A stretch of DNA of 64,000 nt from Streptomyces roseoverticillatus (GCF_000719265.1 NZ_JOFL01000019.1:62001-126000), one strand, 5' to 3'; numbered from the stretch's first letter, positions 1 to 9,657 are shown. The notes: a model not told the origin generated them from the sequence alone. Made by a program: numbers and translations.

Positions 1-77
1 CCGTCGTAGCACGCTGATACCTTTTGGCCCTTACTTGGCCCTTACTCAACACCAAAGACATTCGGGGGACATCACCC

Positions 78-665
78 ATGAGCCAGCCCTGGCAGCAGCC
101 GCAGCACCCGCAGCAGCCGCCTCAGCACAACCCGTACGGTCAGCAGCCGCAGCAGCCGTACCCGCCGCACCAGCCCCAGCAGCCCTACGGCTACGGGCAG
201 CAGCCCCCGCCGCCGTACGGCGCCCCCGGCGGCTTCCCGCCGCCGCCCGCGCCGGTCCGCCGGGGCAATCCGGCGCTCGCCGTGGTCCTCGGCATCGTGG
301 CCATGCTCGTCGGCTCCGGAATCTACGGCGGGATCCTCAAGGCCTCCGACGGCGGCCAGATCGGCTACGCCGCCATCGGTACGGGCGCCCTGATCGGCGC
401 CGCCCTCGGCAAGGCCGGCGGGCGCAACACGGCGCTTCCAGTCGTGGGCGTGCTCCTCGGCATGCTCGGCGTCTACCTCGGTCAGATCTTCGGCATCGCC
501 CTGGAGCTGAGCGACATCGCCAACATCCCGGTCAGCCAGGTCTTCACCGAGCACTTCGACGCGCTGAACAAGGCGTGGAAGGAATACCTGGAGCCGATCG
601 ACGCGGTCTTCTTCATACTCGGCGCCGTGGGCGCCTTCCAGACCGCCCGCAAGCTCGGCGGCTGA
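78..665 (+). CDS. Pro/Gln-rich membrane protein, unknown function
   Basis: A 195-residue protein of unknown function. The start is the ATG at 78, which has a GGGGGA ribosome site 8 bases upstream; a start at 24 is possible but has no such site. The first 65 residues are a low-complexity Q/P/Y/G tail of the type seen on many Streptomyces membrane proteins. Three or four hydrophobic stretches follow (about residues 72-95, 105-125, 130-155 and 172-190), so the body probably sits in the membrane with the tail in the cytosol. No catalytic motif is visible. It converges on the guaB3-like gene and shares its terminator. Confidence 0.75.
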   Translation: MSQPWQQPQHPQQPPQHNPYGQQPQQPYPPHQPQQPYGYGQQPPPPYGAPGGFPPPPAPVRRGNPALAVVLGIVAMLVGSGIYGGILKASDGGQIGYAAIGTGALIGAALGKAGGRNTALPVVGVLLGMLGVYLGQIFGIALELSDIANIPVSQVFTEHFDALNKAWKEYLEPIDAVFFILGAVGAFQTARKLGG

Positions 666-691
666 CGGCCGCACCCCTGCCCCGGCACGTC

Positions 692-727
692 GAAGGGCCC
701 GTACCGCCGCAGCGGTACGGGCCCTTC
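692..727. terminator. Bidirectional terminator hairpin
   Basis: A perfect 16-bp inverted repeat (692-707 with 712-727) with a 4-base loop. It lies between two converging genes and would end transcription from both sides. Confidence 0.85.
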
Positions 728-756
728 CGGTGAACTGCCCTACATCAGCGCTTACG

Positions 757-1884
757 TCAGCGCTTGTCGTGCTGCGACGGCGCGACCGTCACCTCGACCC
801 GCTGGAACTCCTTGAGGTCGCTGTAGCCCGTGGTGGCCATGGCACGGCGCAGCGCGCCGAACATGTTCATCGAGCCGTCCGGGGTGTGCGAGGGACCGGT
901 GAGGATCTCCTCGGTGGAGCCGACCGTGCCCAGGTTCATGCGCTTGCCGCGCGGCACGTCCTCGTGGACGGCCTCCATGCCCCAGTGGAAGCCCCGGCCC
1001 GGCGCGTCGGTGGCGCGGGCGAGCGGGGAGCCCATCATGACGGCGTCGGCACCGCAGGCGATGGCCTTGGGCAGGTCGCCGGACCAGCCCACGCCGCCGT
1101 CGGCGATGACGTGCACGTAGCGGCCGCCGGACTCGTCCATGTAGTCGCGGCGGGCGGCGGCCACGTCGGCCACGGCGGTCGCCATCGGGACCTGGATGCC
1201 CAGGACGTTGCGGGTGGTGTGCGCGGCGCCGCCGCCGAAGCCGACGAGGACACCGGCAGCGCCCGTGCGCATCAGGTGCAGGGCGGCGGTGTACGTGGCG
1301 CAGCCGCCGACGATGACCGGCACGTCGAGCTCGTAGATGAACTGCTTGAGGTTCAGCGGCTCGGCGGCGCCGGAGACGTGCTCGGCGGAGACGGTGGTGC
1401 CGCGGATCACGAAGATATCCACGCCGGCGTCGACGACGGCCTTGGAGAACTGCGCGGTGCGCTGCGGGGAGAGCGCGGCGGCGGTCACGACACCGGAGTC
1501 GCGGACCTCCTTGATGCGCTGCCCGATCAGCTCTTCCTTGATCGGGGCGGCGTAGATCTCCTGCAGACGCTTGGTCGCGGCGGTCTCGTCCAGCTCGGCG
1601 ATCTCGGCGAGCAGCGGCTCCGGGTCCTCGTAGCGGGTCCACAGGCCCTCGAGGTTGAGGACGCCCAGGCCGCCCAGCTCGCCGATCCGGATGGCGGTCT
1701 CGGGCGAGACGACCGAGTCCATCGGGGCGGCCAGGAACGGCAGCTCGAAGCGGTAGGCATCGATCTGCCAGGCGATCGAGACCTCCTTCGGGTCGCGGGT
1801 ACGGCGACTCGGGACGACGGCGATGTCGTCGAATGCGTACGCCCGGCGGCCGCGCTTGCCGCGCCCGATCTCGATCTCAGTCAC
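757..1884 (-). CDS. guaB3: GuaB3-like IMP dehydrogenase family protein
   Basis: A 375-residue TIM-barrel protein of the IMPDH/GMP reductase family, lacking the CBS pair found in true IMP dehydrogenase. The GTG start at 1884 is chosen because AAGGAAAGG lies just upstream. The loop that carries the catalytic cysteine in IMPDH (GPGSICTTR in the neighbouring GuaB) reads GGGAAHTTR here, with histidine 222 at the cysteine position. Normal IMPDH chemistry is therefore doubtful. Other nucleotide-site segments look intact (DGGVGWSGD about 260, GADAVMMGSPLA about 275). It follows guaB on the same strand with a 129-base gap. Actinobacterial GuaB3 proteins are conserved but poorly understood. Confidence 0.85.
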   Translation of the reverse strand: MTEIEIGRGKRGRRAYAFDDIAVVPSRRTRDPKEVSIAWQIDAYRFELPFLAAPMDSVVSPETAIRIGELGGLGVLNLEGLWTRYEDPEPLLAEIAELDETAATKRLQEIYAAPIKEELIGQRIKEVRDSGVVTAAALSPQRTAQFSKAVVDAGVDIFVIRGTTVSAEHVSGAAEPLNLKQFIYELDVPVIVGGCATYTAALHLMRTGAAGVLVGFGGGAAHTTRNVLGIQVPMATAVADVAAARRDYMDESGGRYVHVIADGGVGWSGDLPKAIACGADAVMMGSPLARATDAPGRGFHWGMEAVHEDVPRGKRMNLGTVGSTEEILTGPSHTPDGSMNMFGALRRAMATTGYSDLKEFQRVEVTVAPSQHDKR

Positions 1885-2013
1885 GTGTGTGGCCTTTCCT
1901 TCTACGTCCTGCCGCATCCAGTATCCCCGACGCGGCGGAGCCCGCGGCCTGAGCGGTCGCGGGCTCCGTAAAGTGCTTGAAACACGTACTACTACCGGCG
2001 GGAGTAGGGAGAC

Positions 2014-3558
<1,545 letters not shown>

Positions 3559-3679
3559 CTAACGGCCGTCACACGTGTCCCATTCCACGACGGCTGAGGA
3601 TCGCGTCACTTGGAGATTCGTACGAAGAGGGGCTGCCGAGGAGGTGGTGGAGATCCACGCCGCCACGGCCACTGCTCGG

Positions 3680-4372
3680 CTACTGCTCGGCCAGGGCGCG
3701 CAGCCTGCTGAGCGCCCGGTGCTGCGCGACCCGCACCGCACCCGGCGACATGCCCAGCATCTGACCCGTCTCCTCGGCGGTCATACCGATGGCGACGCGC
3801 AGCAGGACCAGCTCGCGCTGGTTCTCCGGAAGGCTGGCGAGGAGCTTCTTGGCCCACTCGGCATCGCTGCTGAGCAGGGCCCGCTCCTCCGGCCCGAGCG
3901 AATCGTCCGGCTGCTCGGGCATCTCGTCGGAGGGCACGGCCGTGCTGCCGGGGTGGCGCATGGCGGCCCGCTGGAGGTCGGCGACCTTGTGCGCGGCGAT
4001 GGCCACGACGAAGGCCTCGAAGGGGCGCCCCGTGTCGCGGTAGCGCGGCAGGGCGCACAGGACGGCGAGACAGACCTCCTGCGCGAGGTCGTCCACGAAG
4101 TGACGGGCATCACCCGGCAGGCGCGACAGCCGGGTGCGGCAGTAGCGCAGCGCGAGCGGGTGCACCAGGGCGAGCAGATCGTGGGTGGCCCGCCGGTCAC
4201 CCTCGACAGCGCGGGCGACAAGGGCGCCGATCTCTCCCGGGGCGGCCGCCGCCGGAGGCCCCTTGGTGTCGTCTTCGCGCATCGGTCCATGGTGCCTCGG
4301 CGTGGCAGCTTCCTCGGCACCACCCTCGTGGTTGTCCGTAGAACCGTTACGCGTCGGTGTCCTCGCACTCAC
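3680..4372 (-). CDS. ECF-type RNA polymerase sigma factor (SigD-like)
   Basis: A 230-residue sigma-70 family protein with region 2 (about residues 80-150, including [12 protein letters not shown] and a [17 protein letters not shown] segment) and region 4 (about 170-225, including [20 protein letters not shown]). Region 1.1 and region 3 are absent, as in ECF sigma factors. The GTG at 4372 is preferred because GGGGAGG lies 7 bases upstream; an ATG at 4282 would give 200 residues but has a weak ribosome site. By position next to guaB and a WhiB gene it resembles mycobacterial SigD. Its promoters cannot be read from the sequence. No anti-sigma gene lies beside it. Confidence 0.85.
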   Translation of the reverse strand: MSARTPTRNGSTDNHEGGAEEAATPRHHGPMREDDTKGPPAAAAPGEIGALVARAVEGDRRATHDLLALVHPLALRYCRTRLSRLPGDARHFVDDLAQEVCLAVLCALPRYRDTGRPFEAFVVAIAAHKVADLQRAAMRHPGSTAVPSDEMPEQPDDSLGPEERALLSSDAEWAKKLLASLPENQRELVLLRVAIGMTAEETGQMLGMSPGAVRVAQHRALSRLRALAEQ

Positions 4373-4650
4373 GTCTAGCGCCTCCCCTTTCGGGTATGCC
4401 CGCCCCAGCACTCACGACTCCACCGATAGCTTGTGCCCGCGCCGCGCGGCACGGGGCAAGGCTTTTCCGTCATGAGGTCTCTTGGGGCCGAGTGCGATGC
4501 CTCGGCTCCTGCCGGGGAGGAGTCACACTCCAAGGATGCGGCATCCCTCGGAGTTTCGGCGTCGGGCGCCGAGCGGTGGGGCCGCGGTGCGGATCGCCCA
4601 CGGGGGTGGCGCGCACCGCGACCTCACGACGCTGCGCGCCACGCCGCGCC

Positions 4651-5262
4651 CTAGCGGACCAGGCCCCAGCGGAAGCCGAGCGCCACGGCGTGCGCCCGGT
4701 CCGAGGCACCCAACTTCTTGAAGAGGCGCCTGGCGTGCGTCTTGACGGTGTCCTCCGAGAGGAAGAGCTCCCGCCCGATCTCCGCGTTCGAGCGGCCGTG
4801 GCTCATCCCCTCGAGCACCTGGATCTCGCGCGCGGTGAGCGTGGGTGCGGCGCCCATCTCGGCCGAGCGGAGCCGGCGCGGGGCGAGCCGCCAGGTCGGG
4901 TCGGCGAGGGCCTGCGTCACGGTGGCCCGCAGCTCGGCGCGCGAGGCGTCCTTGTGCAGGTATCCGCGCGCTCCGGCGGCGACCGCGAGCGCGACACCGT
5001 CGAGGTCCTCGGCGACGGTGAGCATGATGATGCGGGCCCCGGGGTCCGCCGACAGCAGCCGGCGAACGGTCTCGACACCGCCGAGTCCGGGCATGCGTAC
5101 GTCCATCAGAATCAGGTCCGAACGATCGGCTCCCCAGCGGCGGAGGACTTCCTCGCCGTTGGCTGCCGTCGTCACACGCTCGACACCGGGCACGGTCGCC
5201 ACCGCACGGCGGAGCGCCTCACGGGCAAGCGGGGAATCGTCGCAGACGAGGACGGATGTCAT
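4651..5262 (-). CDS. bldM: Orphan response regulator BldM
   Basis: A 203-residue two-domain regulator. The N-terminal receiver has the acidic pair D8/D9, phospho-acceptor-position D54 (LILMDVRMPG) and conserved K104; a LuxR-type helix-turn-helix follows at about 140-200 (LTAREIQVLEGMSHGRSN, then SEDTVKTHARRLFKKLG). The length and sequence match Streptomyces BldM, which activates genes for aerial hyphae as a homodimer and late sporulation genes as a heterodimer with WhiI. No histidine kinase gene is adjacent, as expected for this orphan. The ATG at 5262 has GGAGGA upstream. A sigma-BldN promoter lies 135 bases upstream, and whiD is divergent. Confidence 0.95.
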   Translation of the reverse strand: MTSVLVCDDSPLAREALRRAVATVPGVERVTTAANGEEVLRRWGADRSDLILMDVRMPGLGGVETVRRLLSADPGARIIMLTVAEDLDGVALAVAAGARGYLHKDASRAELRATVTQALADPTWRLAPRRLRSAEMGAAPTLTAREIQVLEGMSHGRSNAEIGRELFLSEDTVKTHARRLFKKLGASDRAHAVALGFRWGLVR

Positions 5263-5396
5263 GACCGTCCTCCGCAGCTGATGCGCGTCACCTTGAGCCT
5301 CCAGGCTGGTACTGATCGTCACCTGTGCGATCGACGACTCTGGCGCCGGGTCGGACACCTGCCCGACTGCTTCATCCGTCAACCGCCTCCGCCCTC

Positions 5397-5424
5397 TCAA
5401 CGACGGTCACCCGAAAGAGTTACG
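5397..5424 (-). promoter_or_regulatory. Sigma-BldN promoter of bldM
   Basis: On the minus strand, CGTAAC (5424-5419) is followed after exactly 16 bases by CGTTGA (5402-5397). This is the published sigma-BldN promoter pattern of bldM p1 in Streptomyces. The expected leader is about 130 bases. Confidence 0.9.
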
Positions 5425-5594
5425 GGGTCGGTCGAGCACGTTCGGCACTCTACGTGAGGGCGTGGACACGGAGCAGGGCGCATTGGGGGCGCCCGCCGCG
5501 CCACCCCTGCCACAACCCCGCCCCACCCGCGTCACAACTGCGCTATGCCCCATTTGCCCATGAGGAGCAGTTTTTCTTCCCATTTGCTGGTGTC

Positions 5595-5619
5595 TATGAC
5601 TAGATTCGCAATCAGTCAT
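5595..5619. promoter_or_regulatory. Inverted repeat upstream of whiD
   Basis: TATGACT (5595-5601) and AGTCATA (5613-5619) form perfect 7-base arms around an 11-base spacer, in an AT-rich pocket 44 bases before the whiD start codon. The geometry suits a dimeric regulator overlapping the whiD promoter. The binding protein is unknown. Confidence 0.45.
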
Positions 5620-5662
5620 ATTTACATCCGCCCGGCAGACCGTTCGCTTCGAGGGGATAGCA

Positions 5663-5968
5663 ATGGCAGATTTCTCCCGGCTTCCCGGTCCCAACGCCGA
5701 CCTGTGGGACTGGCAGCTCCTGGCAGCCTGCCGCGGGGTCGACAGCTCGCTGTTCTTCCACCCGGAGGGCGAGCGCGGCGCCGCCCGCAGCGCACGCGAG
5801 ACCTCGGCGAAAGAGGTGTGCATGCGGTGTCCGGTCCGCGCGGAATGCGCGGCGCACGCGCTGGCCGTACGGGAGCCCTACGGCGTGTGGGGCGGCCTCA
5901 CCGAGGACGAGCGTGAGGAGCTGATGGGCCGCGCGCGACACAGAGCCATCGCCGCGGCCGGCTCGTAA
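5663..5968 (+). CDS. whiD: WhiB-family iron-sulfur regulator WhiD
   Basis: A 101-residue WhiB-like protein needed in Streptomyces for late sporulation (spore septation and wall maturation). The four cluster-ligand cysteines are at 23, 53, 56 and 62, the last three in CMRCPVRAEC. The GVWGG turn typical of the family is at about residues 74-78, followed by a basic tail. WhiB-like proteins bind a [4Fe-4S] cluster and act with the principal sigma factor. GAGGGGA lies upstream of the ATG. The C-terminus is shorter than the roughly 112 residues recalled for S. coelicolor WhiD. The mycobacterial counterpart in this block is WhiB3. Confidence 0.93.
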   Translation: MADFSRLPGPNADLWDWQLLAACRGVDSSLFFHPEGERGAARSARETSAKEVCMRCPVRAECAAHALAVREPYGVWGGLTEDEREELMGRARHRAIAAAGS

Positions 5969-6179
5969 GCGCCACAGCCCGCCCGGCGGATCACCGGACG
6001 CGGGGACGCGGGGATCCGGCGCCCCGCCGGACCGCCGCCGTAGGGGTGATGCGCCGTAGCGGCGGGTCTCCTCCGGCCTGCCCTGCCCCGCCGGGCCGCC
6101 CCCTCCTGCCCCGGCACAGCGACGCCTGCCGGCGAGTGCCGGACCGCCCGCAACCCCCGGCGAAGGCCCGCCGGAGGCC

Positions 6180-7091
6180 CTAGCGCCCCGCCGTGCCCGC
6201 CAGCTTGTCCAGCATCGCGTCCACCGCCGGCACCCGCGCCAGGTCCGGCAGGGTCAGGGCGACGATCTCACGGTGCACGGCGGGCTCCACCGGAACCACC
6301 CGCGCCCCCTTGGGGCGTACGGTCTCCAGCGCCAGCTCCGGCATCACCGCGACGCCCAGCCCCGCGCCGACCAGGCCGAACACGGCCGGATAGTCGTCGG
6401 TCGCGAAGTCGATGCGCGGAGTGAAGCCCGCGCTCTCACAGACCTCCACCAGGTGCCGCCGGCAGCGCGGGCAGCCCGCGATCCAGGGCTCCTCGGCCAG
6501 GTCGGTGATGCCGATCCGGTCCGCCCCGGCCAGCCGGTGGCCCTCCGGGACGACGCCGATGAGCCGGTCGGTCAGCAGCGGGCGGACGACGAGGTCCTCC
6601 CATTCCGCGCTCGCGGCGGGGTCCGAGCCGCGGACGTCCGGGTAGCGGAAGGCCAGCGCGATCTCGCACTCGCCGTCGCGCAGCATCTCCACCGAGCGCG
6701 GCGGATCCGCCTCGACCAGGGAGATCTCGGTGCCCGGGTGCGCCGCCCGCATCTGCGCGAGCGCGCCCGGCACGAGCGTCGAGCTGCCGCTGGGGAAGGA
6801 CACGAGCCGCACGCGGCCCGCCCGCAGCCCGGCGATGGCCGCGATCTCCTCCTCGGCCGCGGTCAGCCCGGCCAGGATTCCGGAGGCGTGCCGGACGAGG
6901 GCCGTGCCGGCCTGGGTGAGGCGCATCTCGCGACCCGTGCGCACCAGCAGCGGCGTGCCCGTGGACTGCTCCAGCGCCTTCATCTGCTGACTGACGGCGG
7001 GCTGGGTGCAGCCCAGCTCCCGGGCAGCGGCCGAGAACGAACCGGTCAGGGCCACCGCGCGCAGCACCCTCAGATGACGAGCCTCGATCAT
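6180..7091 (-). CDS. LysR-family transcriptional regulator
   Basis: A 303-residue LysR-type regulator. The N-terminal winged helix-turn-helix spans about residues 4-62 (SFSAAARELGCTQPAVSQQM), and a two-lobed substrate-binding domain covers about 90-300. It contains a CPRCRR segment near residue 207 that could be redox- or metal-sensitive; this is inference only. The start is ATG at 7091. It is transcribed away from the MOSC gene, with a palindromic element between them, so the MOSC gene is the natural candidate target. The inducer is unknown. Confidence 0.9.
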   Translation of the reverse strand: MIEARHLRVLRAVALTGSFSAAARELGCTQPAVSQQMKALEQSTGTPLLVRTGREMRLTQAGTALVRHASGILAGLTAAEEEIAAIAGLRAGRVRLVSFPSGSSTLVPGALAQMRAAHPGTEISLVEADPPRSVEMLRDGECEIALAFRYPDVRGSDPAASAEWEDLVVRPLLTDRLIGVVPEGHRLAGADRIGITDLAEEPWIAGCPRCRRHLVEVCESAGFTPRIDFATDDYPAVFGLVGAGLGVAVMPELALETVRPKGARVVPVEPAVHREIVALTLPDLARVPAVDAMLDKLAGTAGR

Positions 7092-7128
7092 ACGGCGAGC
7101 ATAAGGCCACCTTGGGGGCGTCGCGAAA

Positions 7129-7161
7129 TAATCGGTGGCGCCTTTGGGTCATCGCCGATTA
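7129..7161. promoter_or_regulatory. Candidate LysR-type operator
   Basis: TAATCGG (7129-7135) and CCGATTA (7155-7161) are perfect inverted arms centred in the short divergent gap between the LysR gene and the MOSC gene, ending 10 bases before the MOSC start. The position suits autoregulation plus control of the neighbour. Confidence 0.5.
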
Positions 7162-7171
7162 CTCTCAGTTC

Positions 7172-7846
7172 ATGTACTTGCTCTCCGTGAATGTGGGCCG
7201 CGCCGGTACGGCGGACATCCCGGGCGTGCCCGGCTTCGAGGCCGGCCTGGCCACCGCGATCGACAAGCGCCCCGTCGACGGCCCGGTCGCCGTGGCCGCT
7301 CCCGGCCCCAAGGGCATAGGCGGCAGCGGCCTCGCGGGGGACACGATCGTCAGCCTGCGCCACCACGGCGGGGACGACCAGGCGGTGTACGCGTTCGCGC
7401 GCGAGGACCTGGACCGCTGGGAGCAGGAGCTCGGCCGCCCCCTGCCCAACGGCTCCTTCGGCGAGAACCTCACCACCAGCGGAGTCGACGTCAATGGCGC
7501 GCGCATAGGTGAGCGTTGGCGCATCGGCCCCGATCTGGTGCTGGAGGTCAGCGCGCCCCGTATCCCCTGCCGTACGTTCGCCACCTGGCTGGGCGAGGCG
7601 GGCTGGCTCAAGCGGTTCACCCAGGAGGCAGCCCCCGGCGCCTACCTTCGGGTGATAGAGCCGGGCGAGATCCGCGCGGGGGATCCGGTCACCGTCGTCC
7701 ACCGCCCGGACCACGAGGTGACGGTGTCCTTCCTCTTCCGTGCGAACACGGTCGAGCGGACGCTGCTCCCCCGCGTTCTGGCAGCCGGGGACGCCCTTCA
7801 CCCCGAGACACGCAAGAAGGTCCTGGCGTACCAGGCGAGCCTCTGA
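7172..7846 (+). CDS. MOSC domain protein (YiiM-like)
   Basis: A 224-residue MOSC-fold protein starting at ATG 7172. The family handles molybdenum-cofactor-linked sulfur transfer; YiiM and YcbX relatives help reduce N-hydroxylated bases and drugs. Visible features are the DDQAVYAF segment near residue 70 and NGSFGENLTTSG near 90, typical of YiiM-like MOSC proteins. The conserved cysteine lies in APRIPCRTFATWLG near 130. No membrane segment or signal is present. The divergent LysR gene probably controls it. The substrate cannot be read from the sequence. Confidence 0.85.
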   Translation: MYLLSVNVGRAGTADIPGVPGFEAGLATAIDKRPVDGPVAVAAPGPKGIGGSGLAGDTIVSLRHHGGDDQAVYAFAREDLDRWEQELGRPLPNGSFGENLTTSGVDVNGARIGERWRIGPDLVLEVSAPRIPCRTFATWLGEAGWLKRFTQEAAPGAYLRVIEPGEIRAGDPVTVVHRPDHEVTVSFLFRANTVERTLLPRVLAAGDALHPETRKKVLAYQASL

Positions 7847-7854
7847 CGGCGCCC

Positions 7855-7890
7855 CGGGCGGCCGGCCGGTGAGGGCCGGCCGGCGGCCCG
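7855..7890. terminator. Hairpin terminator after MOSC gene
   Basis: An 8-bp GGCCGGCC stem (7860-7867 with 7874-7881), extended by a second outer stem (7855-7859 with 7886-7890) with a few unpaired bases. It starts 8 bases after the MOSC stop. Confidence 0.55.
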
Positions 7891-7994
7891 AAGGGCTCCG
7901 TCCGCTGCCCGGTGACCGTCAATCAGCGCCCGACAAGCCGTCAAAACGTCGTACGGCATCTGCGCGGGCGGCTGCCGGGCTCTACCGTTCCGGT

Positions 7995-8768
7995 ATGACG
8001 ACTGTTTTGATCACAGGGGCGACGGCCGGGATCGGCGCCGCGTTCGCGCGCCGCCTGGCGGGCGACGGGCACGACCTCGTTCTCGTGGCCCGCGACGAGG
8101 AGCGGCTCGGCCGGCACGCGACCGAGCTCCACGACCGGCACGGTGTGGAGGTGGAGATCCTCCCGGCGGACCTCTCCCAGGACGAGGGCATCGAGGCGGT
8201 CGAGGCGCGGCTGCGCGACCGCGAGCGCCCGGTGCACCTGCTGGTCAACAACGCCGGGTTCGGCAACAAGGGCGGCTATCTGGAGGTGTCCCTCGCCGAC
8301 GAGCTCAAGATGCTCAGGGTGCACTGCGAGGCGGTGCTGCGGCTGACGTCCGCGGCGGCCGAGGGGATGCGCGAGCGCAAGCGCGGCGCGGTGGTCAACG
8401 TGGCGTCGGTGGCCGCGTTCGTCCCGCGCGGCACGTACGGCGCGAGCAAGTCCTGGGTCGTGCAGTTCACCCAGGGCGCCGCGCGCGACCTGGCCGGGAG
8501 CGGGGTGCGGCTGATGGCGCTGTGCCCCGGCTTCGTCCGGACGGAATTCCACCAGCGGGCCGGGATGGGCACGGACAACGTGCCGGGCTGGCTGTGGCTG
8601 GACGCCGACAAGGTGGTGACGGCGGCGCTGCGGGACCTGTCGCAGGGCAAGACGCTGTCGGTGCCCGACCCGCGGTACAAGGCCATGACCGGGCTGATGA
8701 AGCTGGCACCGCGCAGGGTGGTGTCGCGTGCGTCGTCGACGACGGGCCGCAAGTACGGGCTGAAGTAG
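7995..8768 (+). CDS. Short-chain dehydrogenase/reductase
   Basis: A 257-residue classical SDR starting at ATG 7995. The cofactor motif TGATAGIG is at residues 7-14, the NNAG motif at about 90, and catalytic Ser-Tyr-Lys falls in NVASVAAF and TYGASKS (about 136-157). Basic residues after the first beta-alpha unit favour NADP(H). The C-terminus (KLAPRRVVSRASS) is longer than the core fold and resembles SDRs of the DltE/YqjQ kind. The substrate is unknown. It stands alone, with the SnoaL-like gene 91 bases downstream. Confidence 0.9.
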   Translation: MTTVLITGATAGIGAAFARRLAGDGHDLVLVARDEERLGRHATELHDRHGVEVEILPADLSQDEGIEAVEARLRDRERPVHLLVNNAGFGNKGGYLEVSLADELKMLRVHCEAVLRLTSAAAEGMRERKRGAVVNVASVAAFVPRGTYGASKSWVVQFTQGAARDLAGSGVRLMALCPGFVRTEFHQRAGMGTDNVPGWLWLDADKVVTAALRDLSQGKTLSVPDPRYKAMTGLMKLAPRRVVSRASSTTGRKYGLK

Positions 8769-8859
8769 CGCGCGGTACGGGCCCTCACCCCCGCTCTCAT
8801 CCGCACCCTCCCGGGTGATCCCTCCAGGACTAACCTGGACATATCACCCGGGAGGCGCC

Positions 8860-9558
8860 ATGACATTCGTACAGATCATCGACTGTAGGACGAGCCGGTA
8901 CGAGGACATGAACCGGCTGATGGACGACTGGGTCGCCGCGACCGAGGGGAAGCGGACCGCCACCCACTCGATCGTGGGCAGGGACCGCGCGCAGGACGGC
9001 CACTACGTGGAGATCGTGGAGTTCCCGTCCTACGAGGACGCGATGCGCAACTCCAAGCTCCCCGAGACCGACCGGATCTTCGCCGAGATGGTCGCGCTCT
9101 GCGACGGGATGCCGGTCTTCACCGACCTCGACGTGGTCCGCGACGAGCAGCTCAACAGGACCACCGCCCGCCGCTTCTTCGAGGACGTGGCGCGGGACGG
9201 CGACCTCGCTCTGATGGACGAGCTCTTCACCGCCGACTACCGCGACCACGACATCGGCAAGGAGGAGCCCACCGTCGTGGGCCTGGACGCCATGCGCTCC
9301 GACGTCGAGGGCTGGCGGGGCGCGTTCGACTTCGACTTCGCCCTCCACTCCCAGCTCGCCGAGGGCGACGAGGTCGCCACCCGCTGGACCTGGCGCGGCA
9401 CCCACCAGGGCGACTTCATGGGCCACCAGCCCACCGGGCAGGAAGTGACCATGGAGGGCTCCACCACGTTCCGCTTCCGGGCCGGGAAGATCGCCGAGGG
9501 CTGGTGGGTCTACGACATGCTGGGGCTGAAGCGGCAGCTGGAGTCGGGCCCGGTGTAG
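8860..9558 (+). CDS. SnoaL-like (ester cyclase-type) protein
   Basis: A 232-residue protein starting at ATG 8860 with GGGAGG upstream. The first 95 residues form a ferredoxin-like alpha+beta unit. The C-terminal half (about 100-225) is an NTF2/SnoaL-like domain, with ARRFFEDVARDGDLALMDELF, then WRGTHQGDFMGHQPTGQEV and a final YDMLGLKRQL. SnoaL relatives cyclise polyketides, but most stand-alone members have no known substrate and no polyketide genes are nearby. A short palindrome, CCAGG-N5-CCTGG, lies just upstream. Confidence 0.75.
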   Translation: MTFVQIIDCRTSRYEDMNRLMDDWVAATEGKRTATHSIVGRDRAQDGHYVEIVEFPSYEDAMRNSKLPETDRIFAEMVALCDGMPVFTDLDVVRDEQLNRTTARRFFEDVARDGDLALMDELFTADYRDHDIGKEEPTVVGLDAMRSDVEGWRGAFDFDFALHSQLAEGDEVATRWTWRGTHQGDFMGHQPTGQEVTMEGSTTFRFRAGKIAEGWWVYDMLGLKRQLESGPV

Positions 9559-9563
9559 GCGTC

Positions 9564-9603
9564 CTCAAGTACTTGAGCGAAGCGCTTGAGCGAAGCACTT
9601 GAG
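9564..9603. repeat. Palindrome plus 13-bp tandem repeat
   Basis: A perfect 14-bp palindrome CTCAAGTACTTGAG (9564-9577) runs into two and a half copies of a 13-bp unit, CTTGAGCGAAGCR (9572-9584, 9585-9597, 9598-9603). It lies in the intergenic space after the SnoaL-like gene. Function unknown. Confidence 0.7.
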
Positions 9604-9620
9604 AGCGCGGATGTGAACGG

Positions 9621-9657
9621 CCGGAGCCCGGCACCCACCAGGGGTGCCGGGCTCCGG
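9621..9657. terminator. Bidirectional terminator between SnoaL-like gene and groEL
   Basis: A perfect 16-bp inverted repeat (9621-9636 with 9642-9657) with a 5-base loop, between converging genes. Confidence 0.85.

Larger units (their letters stand above)
5263..5662. other. bldM-whiD divergent control region
   Basis: A 400-base gene-free stretch between two divergent developmental regulators. It contains the sigma-BldN promoter for bldM (5397-5424) and, nearer whiD, an unusually AT-rich pocket (about 5560-5635) with the inverted repeat at 5595-5619. No other reading frame with good codon use was seen. Confidence 0.7.

Noticed and set aside
730..1971. 413-codon plus-strand frame opposite the guaB3-like gene
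   Set aside because: It mirrors a clear conserved gene; the protein is Arg/Gly/Ala/Asp-rich nonsense. Long antisense frames are expected at this GC content.
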